Below are positions 43,600 to 55,478 of a stretch of 64,000 nt of DNA, piece after piece (the first letter of the stretch is position 1; every line of letters starts with the position of its first letter). This DNA comes from Rhabdophis nuchalis (lineage: Eukaryota > Chordata > Lepidosauria > Squamata > Natricidae), in NCBI GenBank assembly GCA_039707465.1, contig CM077644.1, forward strand, positions 139,112,962 through 139,176,961, given 5' to 3'. The position numbers and the translations under genes were made by a program. The notes under the pieces were generated by a model. That model saw only the letters and a program-made list of their open reading frames with translations, was not told where the DNA came from and did not search any database.

Positions 43600-44481
43600 A
43601 TCATCCGTGGTTTTGGGGTGGAGTACCACCTGTACGCTGATGACACCCAGCTGTACATATCCACCCCAAACCACCCAAACGATGCCGCCGAAGTGCTGTC
43701 CCTGTGTTTGGAGGCCGTACGGATCTGGATGGGTGGTAACAAACTCAAGCTCAACCCTGCCAAGACTGAGTGGCTGTGGTTTCCGGCACCCCGGTTCAGC
43801 CAGATTACACCAACTCTGGCCATTGGGGGCGAAACACTGGCCCCCGTGGAGAGGGCGCGCAATTTGGGTGTCCTCCTGGATTCCCGGCTGTCCATGGAGG
43901 ACCATGTGGCGGCCGTGGCCAGGGGGGCGTTTCATCAGGTACGCCTGATGCGCCAATTGCGCCCCTTACTGGACCGGGCTGCCCTTCGCACAGTCACTCA
44001 AGCTCTCGTGACGTCCCGACTCGACTACTGTAATGCTCTCTACATGGGGCTTCCCTTGAGGTGCACTCGAAAGCTACAGCTAGTCCAAAACGCAGCCGCG
44101 CGGGTGATTATGGGAGCCACTAGATGCTCCCACATAACACCGATCCTGCGCGAGCTGCATTGGCTTCCTGTGGTTTTTCGAGTGCGCTTCAAGGTTTTGA
44201 CAACTATCTTTAAAGCGCTCCATGGCTCGGGGCCTAGTTATATGCGAGACCGCCTCCTGCCCCATACATCCCTTAGACCGATACGCTCCCACAGAGAGGG
44301 CCTTCTCAGGGTGCCGTCGGCCGGACAATGCCGACTGGCGACACCCAGGGGAAGAGCCTTCTCTGTGGCGGGCCCAGCCCTTTGGAATGACCTACCCCCT
44401 GAATTACGTACCATCACCGACCTCCGCCTCTTCCGCCAATGTCTTAAGACATATTTGTTCCAACAAGCCGGCCTAGCCTAA
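42082..44481 (+). CDS. L2 ORF2 copy 2: endonuclease end plus complete reverse transcriptase, 799 codons
   Basis: Uninterrupted frame. It begins with the end of the endonuclease (LDFIFVS, then the TDH catalytic pair), followed by all RT motifs: A (LLDLSAAFDTIDH), B (GVPQGSVLSPLLF), C (YHLYADDTQLYIS, YADD at 43633-43644) and D (GNKLKLNPAKTEWLWF). The L2 C-terminus follows (LHWLPVVFRVRFKVLTTIFK, GRAFSVAGPALWNDLPPELR, LRLFRQCLKTYLFQQAGLA). The nominal first codon is TTG at the insertion border, so this is not a natural start. The N-terminal half of the endonuclease lies 4.1 kb upstream. Confidence 0.92.
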   Translation: MPSAGEASGAAREFMASMTAMDLTQVVLGPTHEGGNTLDFIFVSGQWSCDLGIGDLAITPLSWTDHALLRLDFPIATPHRGEAEPDIPIWFRPRLLMDPERFQRELGPIPVTLPRDSTEDLVAAWLSAAAGALDRVAPLRPLLRRRITQAPWFTEELRGMKRHKRRLESRWRSSRSEADRTLVRTHIRAYLVAIRVAKREYCATLIASADNRPAALFGVTRSLLHQRPREAPLQGRAEEFGIYLQEKITRIRNELPSIDSGPVRLSETSLEVPSWEEFDFVTTEDMDRLSRKLRATTCLLDPCPSWLVLASWETARGWLQGIVNASLSEGSLPAVLKEAVVRPLLKKPSLDPALLENYRPVSNLHFLVKVVESVVAQQFPRHLEEVDYLDPRQSGFRPGHSTKTALVALVDDLWRTRDRGYSSILVLLDLSAAFDTIDHGILLHRLGGLGLGGTVLRWFSSYLSGRSQYVLTGGQRSSSRPLLCGVPQGSVLSPLLFNTYMKPLGEIIRGFGVEYHLYADDTQLYISTPNHPNDAAEVLSLCLEAVRIWMGGNKLKLNPAKTEWLWFPAPRFSQITPTLAIGGETLAPVERARNLGVLLDSRLSMEDHVAAVARGAFHQVRLMRQLRPLLDRAALRTVTQALVTSRLDYCNALYMGLPLRCTRKLQLVQNAAARVIMGATRCSHITPILRELHWLPVVFRVRFKVLTTIFKALHGSGPSYMRDRLLPHTSLRPIRSHREGLLRVPSAGQCRLATPRGRAFSVAGPALWNDLPPELRTITDLRLFRQCLKTYLFQQAGLA

Positions 44482-44680
44482 CCTCCCATGGGGACTTTTA
44501 GGTAGTTTTAAATTGGGTTTTTAAAATTTGGTTTTAGCGCAGGATAGGTTTATTTAATAGTTTTTTAAATTATATTTATTGTATTTTGTATGTTTTTAAA
44601 TTTCCTGTGCGCCGCCCTGGGTCTTTTGTGGAGAAGGGCGGGATATAAATTTAAATAAATAAATAAAATAAATAAATAAG

Positions 44681-45682
44681 AAATGGCTTAATAGAATAAT
44701 CAGGAATCAAGCACAAGTCAACTTGATTTTAAACTTCACCTTTTCTTCCTTGCTATTCCTTCTCTAGGTGTCAGGTTCTTGCATCAAGTTCAAACAAGGA
44801 AACAAGATTATATTTTTATGAGAGAGAGAGAAACACACACACACACACACAGAGGCTGAATTAAGTAGACAGCTATTATTAAATAGTAGCTGCATTTACA
44901 AATAAATTACACTCTTTACAGTTTTAAGACCCACTTCCATGATAGTGATTTACAATGCCTTCTAGCATCATCCCATCATTGTTGCACTGGTTAATAGGAT
45001 TAATATTGTCATAGCAATGTCATATCTGAAATAATCTTGGAAGCAACACTTAATGCTGTGCAATGCTTCTGCTTCTGTGTCCAGAAGATGCCTTGAAGTA
45101 TACAGCAAATGGACAGACCATCTTACTCAACTCCTTCAAGCAGCTGCATCATTTCCCAAAGATGACATAAATGTCCAAGATTGTTCCTGAATGAAAATTA
45201 TTGCACAACTCTAATATTTAAATCACACCGATACATTTGAATCCATGAGGGATTCAACTGCATCTTAAATGAGAAAATTCTCAGCTTTTTAAATAATTAT
45301 TGTAATATAATGCAATTTCTGTACATCTCTACTAACTTCCCTAATTCTTTATTACAAAACTATTTACAGACATAGCACTTATTCATGATTGACTGACGTT
45401 AGCCTACCTTTCTATTTCCTAATTTTATATTCAACACAGTGAGCAACTTAACTTTAAAAAAGAATAAGAAAACCCACAAACTTTGAAAAATAATGTATAA
45501 GGCAACATCCTGCATTGTATGACTCCAACCACTGGCAAATAGTAAATAAAGACAAAAGGCCTTTCCATGCTGCTGGGTTAAACAGCTGTCCACCTATCCT
45601 TCAGCTAACAGAAAACTATACCAATTATGGCATAAAATTTGCTATCACTATTGTTTATCCCTATTTTGTTCTGACTCACTGC
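44681..45682. other. Intergenic; (AG)n and (CA)n microsatellite, otherwise nothing
   Basis: GA and CA repeats lie at 44821-44852. No gene or further repeat was recognised. Confidence 0.5.
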
Positions 45683-46325
45683 TGAATGGCTCTCTACATG
45701 GGGCTTCCCTTGAGGTGCACTCAAAAGCTACAGCTAGTCCAGAATGCGGCCGCGCGGGTGATTATGGGAGCCTCTAGATACTCCCACATAATACCTCTCC
45801 TGTGCGAGCTGCACTGGCTGCCTGTGGCCTTTTGGGTGCGCTTCAAGGTTTTGACGACCATCTTCAAAGTGCTCCATGGCTCAGGGCCTAGCTATATGCG
45901 AGACCGTCTTCTGCCCCATACATCCCTTCGTCCGATCCGCTCCCACAGAAAGGGCCTTCTCAGGGTACCGTTGGCCGGGCAATGCCGGTTGGCGACACCC
46001 AGGGGAAGGGCCTTCTCTGTGGTGGGCCCTACCCTCTGGAACGACTTACCCCCCGAACTACGTACCATCTCAGACCTCCGCCTCTTCCGCCAGCGTCTTA
46101 AGACGCACCTTTTCCAACAAGCCGGCTTAGCATAACCTCCCGTTTTGACCGTTTTTTAGATAGTTTTAATTTGGGGGATTTTATACTAGTTTAGCACAGG
46201 GCATGGATTTAATAGCTTCTTAAAATTTTGTACTTTTGTTATATTTGTTATGTTTTTTAAATTTCCTGTGTGCTGCCCTGGGTCCTTTTTGGAGAAGGTG
46301 CGGGGTATAAATTTGAATTTTAAAA
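45683..46325 (+). mobile_element. 5'-truncated L2 LINE, second copy
   Basis: It begins abruptly at AATGGCTCTCTACATGGGGC, equivalent to 44034 of the long L2, and runs to the 3' UTR end CTGCCCTGGGTCC ... GGGGTATAAATTTGAATTTT. It differs from the 42082 copy by scattered substitutions, so it is an independent insertion and not part of the tandem duplication. Confidence 0.88.
45686..46135 (+). pseudogene. L2 ORF2 C-terminal fragment
   Basis: 149 codons open in frame, from LYMGLPLRCTQKLQLVQNAA to RLKTHLFQQAGLA and the natural stop. It lacks the RT catalytic part because of 5' truncation, the usual fate of LINE copies. Confidence 0.88.
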
Positions 46326-49320
46326 AAATTGTCCTGATCATATGTGCACAACGTGTGATAAGTAAAGTGATTGACTGAGCCCCACATCTTTGTTGTCTTC
46401 CCTTTTCTGCAGGCCGGGAAAAATCCATCAATCACAGTGAATAGGAGGAAGGAGGTGATTTTGAGTGCAAAGGTCTGTCCATCATCTGAAGCTGTTTCCC
46501 ATGGCCATCACCCAATTTTATCATAACTCAAATTGAAAACAAGTTTTAAAAATACACGTATTTTTAAAATTCTCTCTCTCCCTCCCCTCCCTTCCTCCCT
46601 CTTCCTTCCTTTCCTGGATTTTCCCCTCTCCCACCAGTGTCAACTGGCAGTGAGAAAACTACCACCAATATACAGAATCTCAAATAAAGTAAACAAAATC
46701 CATCTAGCTTATATTAATTGCTTCAAAAGGATTTCCAGGGCATGTGCTGACTTTATTTCAGAATTGATGTTTGAAAGAGGATACAGTATTCTGTTTTTCT
46801 CCTTTTAAAGTAATTGTTACATACATTTTGTTCAAAAAAAGCAATGTAAATGAAAACCAGCATGCTGTTATTCAGGCAAGTATTGCAGTCCATTAAAGAA
46901 ATGTCAGAGATCTAGCTAAAAATCAGAAAAAAATTCTAGCATTTTCAACCCTCCCCAATGATCCTGCTATTAAATAACTAATATAACACAACAGGGTCAA
47001 CCTGTTCCAGCTGAATAAATGTGTGAAAAGAGCTTTTGTCTAAGATGCATGCTAGGACACACTGTGGACTCTTCTGGTTCCAACACATGGCTAAAGAAGC
47101 TAGAAGGCCTTGTCATGCCATATTAACGTCTAAAAGACAGATTGCATATTGTAATCAAATTCACGGACAAGTGGCTTCCTCACCAGTTTGCCCAGTGGAC
47201 ACTTCAAGGCTTTAACTGCTAACAACATGTCCCACATCCGAGCTCTCTTTCCTAAACAGCCCAAATGCTTCCTCAGTATTCCATCCATGCATCCCAATCC
47301 AGCATGCAATTCAGTTTCCAATATGGATCTGAAGAATTGCAAAATAGAAGCTTTGGCCTTGTCTCAGACACCTATACAGGGATCTAATCCTCCACAGCGG
47401 ATGTGAAATCCCACAGCGGTACATAATGAACCAAGCCACACCACTGCACCGTTATCCTTCCTTCTTGAAGCAGCACACATGACATAACTCTCGAATTCCT
47501 CCAGGAAGGGCTTGGCCGTGCGGCTGAAAAATGCAACAGCTTTTACTCACAATTATTTTCTCTGCCAAGCCTTATTCTGCCCCAATTATTTCTCACTTCC
47601 CCCCACCCCCCCCCACCCCACACACAACGTAGAAAGAAGGCAGAACAAAGAAAGCCAAGTCAACTAAATTGGTGGCTGTTTCACTTTTGCAGTGATGTGA
47701 AGTGTAACAAATACTGTAATGTAACAGCTGTGCCTTGGTGCTGGTGAGTAAAAAGTAATTAGCCTCCTATCCTCCAGTAAAGAGGAACATCATGTGACTG
47801 GCTGCATACAGTATTGCTCAGTTGGTGTGATTCTATGCAGGTTGGAGAGAGTGCAGAAACCTTGACTAGGCACTGACCTTATTCCTGAGGTTTCGTTTTC
47901 TGAAAAAAGTTTCTAGCCCCTATGATTTTCCTGTGTGTTAGTTTTGGTGAGATGGCATGGTGCGTTTCTAAAGATAACAGTAGTCTCTGGGTCTTTTTAA
48001 TGGTTAAGAAAGCAAGGTTTAAGTCAGCTGGAGGGTTGCCACAGCTTCCAGGTATCTAACAGAAGCAGAGTAAATTATAATTATCACCGTTGGCTTTTTG
48101 CAAAGAATTTAGAGGAAATTAATTCAAAATGCACACAGAGAATAAAAAAAAACATTGTAAAGTTGTGATAAGGTGTATTAACAAACAAAGTAGGCATTGA
48201 AAGATTTGATAAGTCTGCTACCCCCAACACAGCAAGCACAGGGAAGGCTGGAGGAGGGAAAAAAGCAGCAAAACAAAACATTACAAAGGCTCAGCTTCCT
48301 GCTGTATAATCCCCCAGAATGTTTTTGGGTCTGCTGCGGGCTTCAAAGCAAGCCCTACCAGATAGTGAATGCATACATTTTAAAAATACAGATATTCACC
48401 ACCATCGCAAACACTTTTAAAAGCATGGCCACTCTGCAAATGGAAGAGATGCACAGCGCAAAACTAACTGTGGCAGAAATGAATGATCTACAGATAGGAG
48501 GAGAATGGGCAAACTGGCAGAATTGGGGTAACTGGGGCACACACAAAAATTAACAAGAAGCTAAGAAAGGGGAAAAGAAAAGCATTATAAAAACACATGA
48601 GTAAAAACTGGCTGCAGTAATATTGGACTAGGCCTGCTTTTAGTATTTTAAAAGAATCTTTTTAAAAGCCCTGTATCACAGCGTCTCTCTGCTTCGCATA
48701 GATCTTGTTATTGGCATCATTGTTCAAAAACATGGATTTTTGTTTACAATTTTCAAGTCACAGACCATCCTTGTTTTTGGAGAGAGGGTTATGATGTGAT
48801 GATGGATCCTTAATCATAAAGTTAACGTTTGCATTTTTCATCATGGACAGGAAAGTTGTCCAGCAGACAGTACTTCCATGTGTGCACAAGTGCAAAGAAG
48901 CAAAATAAGATATAATTAAGCTGCAAGTGCTCAAAAGACTAGGTAAACCGCAAGTTTTCCAAACAATACAGGTATAATATATATCCCCAAAAGGCCCTCT
49001 GTTCACTTTCCCTGTTTTTAGCTAGGTGCCTTATCCATTAGATGAAACTGGCTCTACTAATGGTATCACTAACAACATACTGCAGTGGTTCATCATTCCT
49101 TAAATACTCATGGCCCTGGGGTTTGTAAACATGTGTTTGGCACTTTTACACTTCATTTTTAATACATATCTGAAGGGTCCATTAGGGACAAAGTAAAGTG
49201 ATCCAACTACTTCTCACTCTCCAAGAATGACATAGCTTCCCTCAAGTCCTGGTGGTTTCAGTTTTTCCTCGCCTCAGTACCTTGTTTGTTTTTCTACTTT
49301 GCCGACAGCTCTAATATCCC
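46326..49320. other. Intergenic; nothing recognised
   Basis: No gene or repeat that I can support. A TCCC-rich run lies at 46571-46615 and a C/CA-rich run at 47600-47630. Confidence 0.4.
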
Positions 49321-51480
49321 CTTGAGATCTCCCGTCCAAGAAGGAGCCAGGCCAAACCCCGGCTTCATTTCTGAATCCAGAAGCTCCAGCTAGGGAGCGG
49401 GAAAGCCCGGTGTCTTCCAATAACAAGTTCCCGACATCATACTGGTATTTCATACCGGTATTTTAGGGGGACAAAACCCAGGATTGAGATCCTTCCAGCA
49501 TAGTTCCAGGGACCGGGTCCATTCAGACTTCGGCCTCGCGTTGCAGGTTCCTTGCTCGCTGCTGGCGCGCACTCGCTCCGGCATTCCTCCCCACGGAGAA
49601 GGGCTTGAAACAACGGGTCCCGAGGGCTCGGCAAGGAAAAAACGGAGGGATGCTTTGGGGGAAAATATTCCCTCCCACGGCCAGGCTCTCGGGAGAGGCT
49701 TCTGGACAAGGGAGGGTGGGGTGGAAGCGAAAGGCGAGGTTGGAGCTTGGGAACTCAGCGGAGGACCAGAAGAGAAACGGCTGACATTTGTTGCGCCAAA
49801 AAAATCGGAACCGCGGAGGGACGGGAGTCGAAGGAAGCGCAAGGAAGAGCCGGACGGCCGAGCTCGCTCTTCCGTTTAATTGCTGCCTCGCCTGCCCCCC
49901 TCCGCCCGTGCCGGGTCTCTTCTTCCCTGGGCGAGAGGGGGGGGGGGGCTTCAGCTCCAGCCCTTCCCAAGCGGATAAGCTGCCTCGGAGGTTGAGCCGA
50001 GACAGTTTCAGCCACAGGTGCTGCCTGGTATGTCCCTTGGAGACGCCTCGCTCCATAGCAACGCCAGAGAAACGAGGCTGGACTGCCGGGGAGGCTCTGC
50101 GAGGGAGCAGGGAGAGGGGCGCCGAAATGAATCCGCGAGACTGGCTCGAGGGAGTTGGCGGAGGAGGGAGGGGGGGGGGAGACCCAGGGCGGTATCACTC
50201 CAGGCGGATCCTCCCGCCAAAAGTCCCATCCGCGGCTGAAGTCAGTTCGCAGCCTGGGAAAGGGGTGGGGTGCGTCTTCATCGTCCCCAAAGCGAAGTGG
50301 GCTCCCTGGCGCTGGCTAGCCAGAGGTCTTAGCGTGCGGTACAGGGGGCCGCCTCACTTTGCGTGTGCTCTGAGGGGGGCTCGCAAGAATCCGTCTCCGC
50401 TTGAACAAACAAGCAGAATGAAGCGGGAGGGAGGGTCGCTCTCCGGGGGGGAAAGGAACGTCGCTTGCAAAGATATTAGCCCCGCCACACAGGCGCAGCC
50501 GTCCACAGCCGTCCGAGGGAACTTCGAGCGGCGGGAGGGGAGCATCCCCTGTAAGCGCCCCACGCCCTTTCCTCAAAGGTGGGACCCACGTGCTCAGGGC
50601 CTCCCCCGGCCCCCGTAACCCCGCCTGCCCCCGCGCCCTGCCGCTCGCCCCTGGCCGCCCGCCGCTGCGCCGCCGCCCCTTAGGTCAGCAGCAGCCACCC
50701 CACGCGCAAGTCAGTCGCTCGAGGGGGCGGCCTCTCTCGGCACGCAGAGCAGGGCTCAGCCAGCAGTTGGAGGGTTAACAGGGACCGAGGTGTGAGCGAA
50801 CCAGACAGAGAGACGGACAGACAAGACAGCCGCGGCGAGGGAAGAGGCTAGAGCAGCCGGCCCGCCGCCGCCGCCGCCTCTGCCTCCTTAGCCCGCCTGG
50901 CCATGAAAGGCGACGCCAGCTGGGAGCAGGAGAGCGGCAGCCGGACTCTTCCGCGGCTTGCCGGGTCCCTCGGCTCGCCCGCCAAGGTGAGTTGGGGCTG
51001 GCTCGGTCCTCTGGGTTTGGAGGGAGGGAGGCAGAGCCCGCCCGCCCGCCCGCCAGCCAGCCACTGCCCGGAGACTGCGAGCCACTCGCTCGCGGCTCTT
51101 CTCCTGCTCCGTCGGCTTCCTTCCGCGATCCGCCGCCGCCGCCTCCTGTTTGCCCAGGAGCTGCCGCCGCTCCTCGCAGGTCAGCCTTTCCAAGCGGGGC
51201 TGGGCGGCGTCCTCGGGGGCCAAGGGAGCGGGGGAGAGCCGGGGGACCTGGGTGGGGGGCTCCGGTCCGGCGCAGGAGCTCCCCGAAGAGCCGCGGGGAG
51301 GGGAGGTTGGAGGGAGACCGTGTGTGAGTGTGTGAGCCCGGTCTCCTCGGTGGGCTCCGCGGCTGGCTTCTGCGGGGTTTTCTGGTGGGAAGAGATGTCC
51401 AGGGAAAGCTGACCGTGCGGGGGGGGGGGGCGCGCGGGGCGTCTTATCGGTGGTTCTTGACGGGCTGAAGAGGAGGGACG
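49321..51480. promoter_or_regulatory. CpG island, probable promoter of a plus-strand gene
   Basis: About 2.1 kb of CpG-rich sequence. GC boxes lie near 50620-50685 and 50724, and an E-box CCACGTGC at 50586-50593. No TATA box is seen. The stretch 50780-50900 reads like a 5' leader (GGACCGAGGTGTGAGCGAAC, then GCCGCC repeats at 50860-50878) just before a well-placed ATG. Long open frames on both strands here come from low stop frequency in GC-rich DNA. A divergent transcript is possible. Confidence 0.7.
50903..50986 (+). CDS. Putative first coding exon of an unrecognised gene
   Basis: An ATG in a fair context (CTGGCCATGA) opens 28 codons, MKGDASWEQESGSRTLPRLA then GSLGSPAK. They end exactly at a consensus donor AAG|GTGAGT (50986/50987), phase 0. 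I do not recognise the product. There is no signal peptide. Further exons should lie to the right, but none is identifiable before 64 kb, which implies a long first intron. In mammals PIANP and ZNF384 lie upstream of COPS7A, but this peptide matches neither as I recall them. Confidence 0.45.
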
Positions 51481-54400
51481 TTCGGTTGTGTATCGGGTGT
51501 GTATGTGTGTGTGTGTGCGTATGTGTTGTGAAAACTGGCAGAAATCGAGGATGCTCTCTGCGATAGGGGAAAAGCGTGTCCCTTAAAGAAGGGCGATTTG
51601 ACAACCCCTTTGGGCGTTGATACTTAGCAGTCTCTTCTAGCCTTTTCCAGCAGCCCTGGCCAATCGTGCCCTGAGCCTATTCGGCTCCGTCCCTTGTGCA
51701 CAGACGCCCAAGATGTGCTGTGCCCAGGAGCGATTGTGGTAAGCCAGAAGACAAACAGACACAACACAGGGGCGTGAGGCAATTACTTCACCACCTCCGC
51801 CCCAGTACCCAAGAGAATGGGCCGCACATAGGTCCTGTCCACCTAGCCGTCCTTTGGAGATGTCTCCAAAAGCTTAATAGCTTGTGGATGCAGATGGAAA
51901 TTCAGACATCAGGCAGGTTTAATCCTCACATTTGACAATTCGTTTTTTAAAGAGAAAAAAAATGCTTTAGGCTCCCAGGGTTTTCATTAGCGTCTGGGTA
52001 TGCTTGCTTAGCACACCTATATTGCTCCCAAGCAGTTAACATGCAAGTTACTCACCCAAGGAGATTGCAGTGCAATGGACTACAATTTATTTCCTCCAGA
52101 TCTCTGGAAGAACAACACCTGTGTGGTATTTTTTTAAAATCAAGTTCACATATTTCTACAGTCTGCAATCGTGCAATCTCCTGATCCCGAACTCCCTGGA
52201 GGGCTCTGGGTTGGAGAAGGCTATTCTAAGCCATCTGATTCACTCTGGACCACTTGTCAGCCCATGAAAAACATATTCTTTTCCCCACTGGGATTAAAAC
52301 ACTCTCCAGCTTCTCACAGCGGCATCAGCAACACCATTGTAGGGTGAGAGACCACCAGACTCTCACTATTCCAGCTAGAAAATATTGCTGAATTTCTCTA
52401 AACAACACATTAACTACTACCACTGTGAAATCACAGCCTGGCTTGGAATATAGCAGGTCCATACTTTGAATAACACAAAAATTTTATTCCTAGGCTAAAA
52501 TCCCCAAGCCTCTTTAAGCCTCTGTAAGTGTTGCCTGCCTGGATCAAAGCAAGGCTTCATTGCTTCCAAAACTGGCTGGCAAACGCCTGGGAACCTCTAA
52601 CTGTGGAGGTTCTCAATGTCTTGTCTTAGCTACACTTGCTTTTTGTTCTTTATTAAACAAAGACTGCATTAAAGATGATTGCTTGCATGTGGTGGTGGTG
52701 GTGATGACTCCTGCAACTTTATTATGTGTTAGTTAAAGAATTCCTTTCCATTCCTGCCCCAGACTTACTGCCAATCAATTTTATGGAGGGAAAGAAATTT
52801 TAAAGAACTTTCCCAATTACACCCATACCTCCAAGCAGCAGCATCTTAGGCATCTTTTATATTATTATATTTATCCCCTTTGCTTCATGGAGGGATCTAT
52901 TGCAGCAAACTTCACTCACATATATTTTGGCAACTGGCTTTTAGTACTCCTACTAGTCTTGGTGAAAAGTAACTGTTTGCCCGATGTGGGGTTTGGAATA
53001 CTGAATCCTGCTTGTCTTTTCTTGGCTTCAGAGGCGGTTTTGTTTCTGCCCATAATAATGTATTTGTGTAACTACTGAGGATCCCAGCATCCCATGGAAA
53101 AGCAGAAGTGAGGTGAAATGGAACTCAAGTGGTTTCCTCTGACTGAGCTTACAGGAACGATGGTCTCCCTCAGACATTTTGATATCTGAAGCAGAACGTC
53201 CAAACGGCACACTTCTTCCCTCTGTTAAGTAATATAAGAGATCATTTGCTAGAGATTTTCCTGCAGAAGAACTGTTAAAAATGATGAAAGGAGTTGTCTG
53301 TACACCAGGAACATGCTAGTTAACTGGTCTCCTATAGGTCAGAATTCTTCCTTGTTTTGTCAGTCCTGACATTGACAAAAATCTCAGGGAGGATGAATTC
53401 TGAAAGTAGCTCTTTCAGAGTAAAAATTTAGCATGCACAGATTATTTTAAATGTTGAAAATGCAAATCCTAACACATTCCTGGGTAAATCACCAAGTGAA
53501 TAACTGAAAGGTTTCTCTCCCCTCCCCTCCCATATACCTTTTGTCTCCATTTGAATTTTTTTGCCTGGCGTTGATTTTTGCATCTTTATCTACTAAATTA
53601 AATATCTGTTTTCCCTTGAAAATGCAGAGAAATTCTGAAGCCTGGACAAAAACACAAAACGTATAGATAAATGTTGTTATGTCAGGAAACTGTCAGTTCT
53701 GGGATTAATAAGGGAAAGTGACACCTCACTCATCTTCCAAGATTCTCGGAGGATGTTCAGGCAGCCTGTAAAAGAAGGTGCTCCAGTTGATTCTATACAA
53801 ATGGATTTTCAGAAGCCTTTCAGGAAACCATTCTTCAAAGTCTCTTAAGAAAACAAAGTCATCCTAGAATAAGAGGGACTGTTGTTTTGTCAGTTACTAA
53901 TGGGGAGGTCGGGAGAGATTTGGTAGAGTTGAGGATCCAAGCAGATGTATTTCCAGAGAATTGAGCTGACCTCCCCCCAACTACCAGTTACGTTTTGATC
54001 AGGAGCAACTTTAACATTTGGCAAAATGTGGAGTACTTTAAAAAGAAAAAAGCAGATTCTCTGTCCCCAACCCAGCCCCACACATAATTGGTTTTTGGAT
54101 TTTCTGCTTAATGGACCAATATGCCTCCAACTCCTTCTCTGTTTGTTAGGACTGCTATGCTGAAGAACAGAGTGACAAATGAGTAAGAAATCAAGTGGGA
54201 TTCTAAAAATATGAATAGGAGAGTAGAAAGGAAAGCACTGAACAACAGAAAGAAGTGGGGACGGGAGGGAGGGAGGGAAGAAGGAAGGAAGGCAGGAAGG
54301 GAAGAAAAGGAAAGGAATATTGTGCTGGAAACATAACAGGCAATGCTTTGCACTTGAAAACAGATTGCTGCCTCTGGAAGGTCATTACACAACTGGGTGA

Positions 54401-55478
54401 CTTTAGCAATAAAATGGCAGATGAACCTCAGTGTTAGGCATTGCAAAATGCTGGGGGAAGTGTGAGGAAAGAATCCTTATTGTAAGTATTTTTGGAGTAA
54501 AAAGATGCATATGATTTGCAGATGCTAAAATCATATGCTGCAAATGTTGTAGAATTTGATTTGTAGAAATTGGGACTAAAGATATAAAGAAAGGCAGCAA
54601 AAATTGTTGCCATAAGGTTTGAGACTAAAAGGATATTTTCATTGGGCTAAATGACCAAAAGAGTGCAATGGATATTATGAAGTTAACAAGAAGCAGTTGG
54701 TAATTTTGCTTTGTTTGTTAATACGAAATAAAACAAGGAAATGCCTGTCAAAGCACAGAGAGGCTTTCAGTTCAGTTGGATTTGTGAATGAGTTGTTGCC
54801 ACAAAGTATTATTGTATTTGGGGGAGAAATTAAAAAAAAAAAATTGGCAGCACAATCTTGTATTCATTGACTCGGAAAGAAGACCCTTTATCTTGAAGCT
54901 TGTACCTAGCAAAGTGGGAATAGGATTGTAGTTTCAAAAAACAAATGAAAGAAAAATAGTCTCAATAGAAAATCTAATTCAATGTTTTTTAAACTTGGCA
55001 ACTGTAAGATGTGTAGACTTCAACTCCCAGAATTTCCCAGCCAGCACATAGTTCACATATTATATTAAGATGGTGTACCTGAAATCTTCCATCTCAGCCA
55101 GGATTGTTTAATGTTATGATATATGCCTGTTTCTGATTGGCCTACCTGATCCAGACAGGTAGGAGCAGCTGCCATACAGAAAAAGTTGGCAAAGCCCATT
55201 CATTTTTCTCAAAGCATTGATAATGGTACCTAATCTGAGAATTTACTCATTTGGAAAAAGGTGACCAAGCAAAGATCCTAATGCAATACTTTATAAAACT
55301 TCAAAAAGATAAGTTTTTCATATATGATGAGCAGTTTAACTCTTAAAATGCCTTTGGAAAGGTGCAATGGAACTGTTTTCAGCAACTTAAACTAGTAGTC
55401 TAGTTTGTTTATAAGTCTGTTCAACCAGGCTGGCAGCATCATCCAGGTAAATAATGTCAGGTCTATGGATCTATATAG
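51481..55478. other. Presumed first intron of the CpG-island gene; mostly unique sequence
   Basis: TG repeats at about 51497-51518 and a short GGT run near 52690. A GGAA/GGGA purine run lies at 54261-54310, and a half MITE at 54980. No exon was recognised. Confidence 0.45.
54980..55050. mobile_element. Half copy of the hairpin hAT MITE
   Basis: The left arm CAATGTTTTTTAAACTTGGC to CCCAGAATTTCCCAGCCAGC is present. The right arm is replaced by unrelated sequence. Confidence 0.65.

Larger units (their letters stand above)
37160..44680 (+). mobile_element. Near-complete L2-clade LINE, interrupted and partly duplicated
   Basis: Read in order: a GC-rich 5' part, the endonuclease N-terminus (37255-37980), a foreign L1-type insertion (about 37978-40239), then the endonuclease end and RT present twice because of an 1,841-bp tandem duplication, and a 3' UTR ending GCCGCCCTGGGTC ... 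GGCGGGATATAAATTT with an AAATA-type tail (44650-44680). Without the insertion and the extra copy it would be about 3.4 kb, the usual L2 size. No target duplication is obvious at the outer ends, so the left border is approximate. Confidence 0.88.

Noticed and set aside
49788..50618. 276-codon plus-strand frame and overlapping minus-strand frames in the CpG island
   Set aside because: GC-rich DNA has few stops; no domain, no splice or start context better than the 50903 exon.
50888..51604. 238-codon minus-strand frame
   Set aside because: Pro/Arg/Ser-rich read-through of the CpG island, including a CA repeat (His/Thr run).
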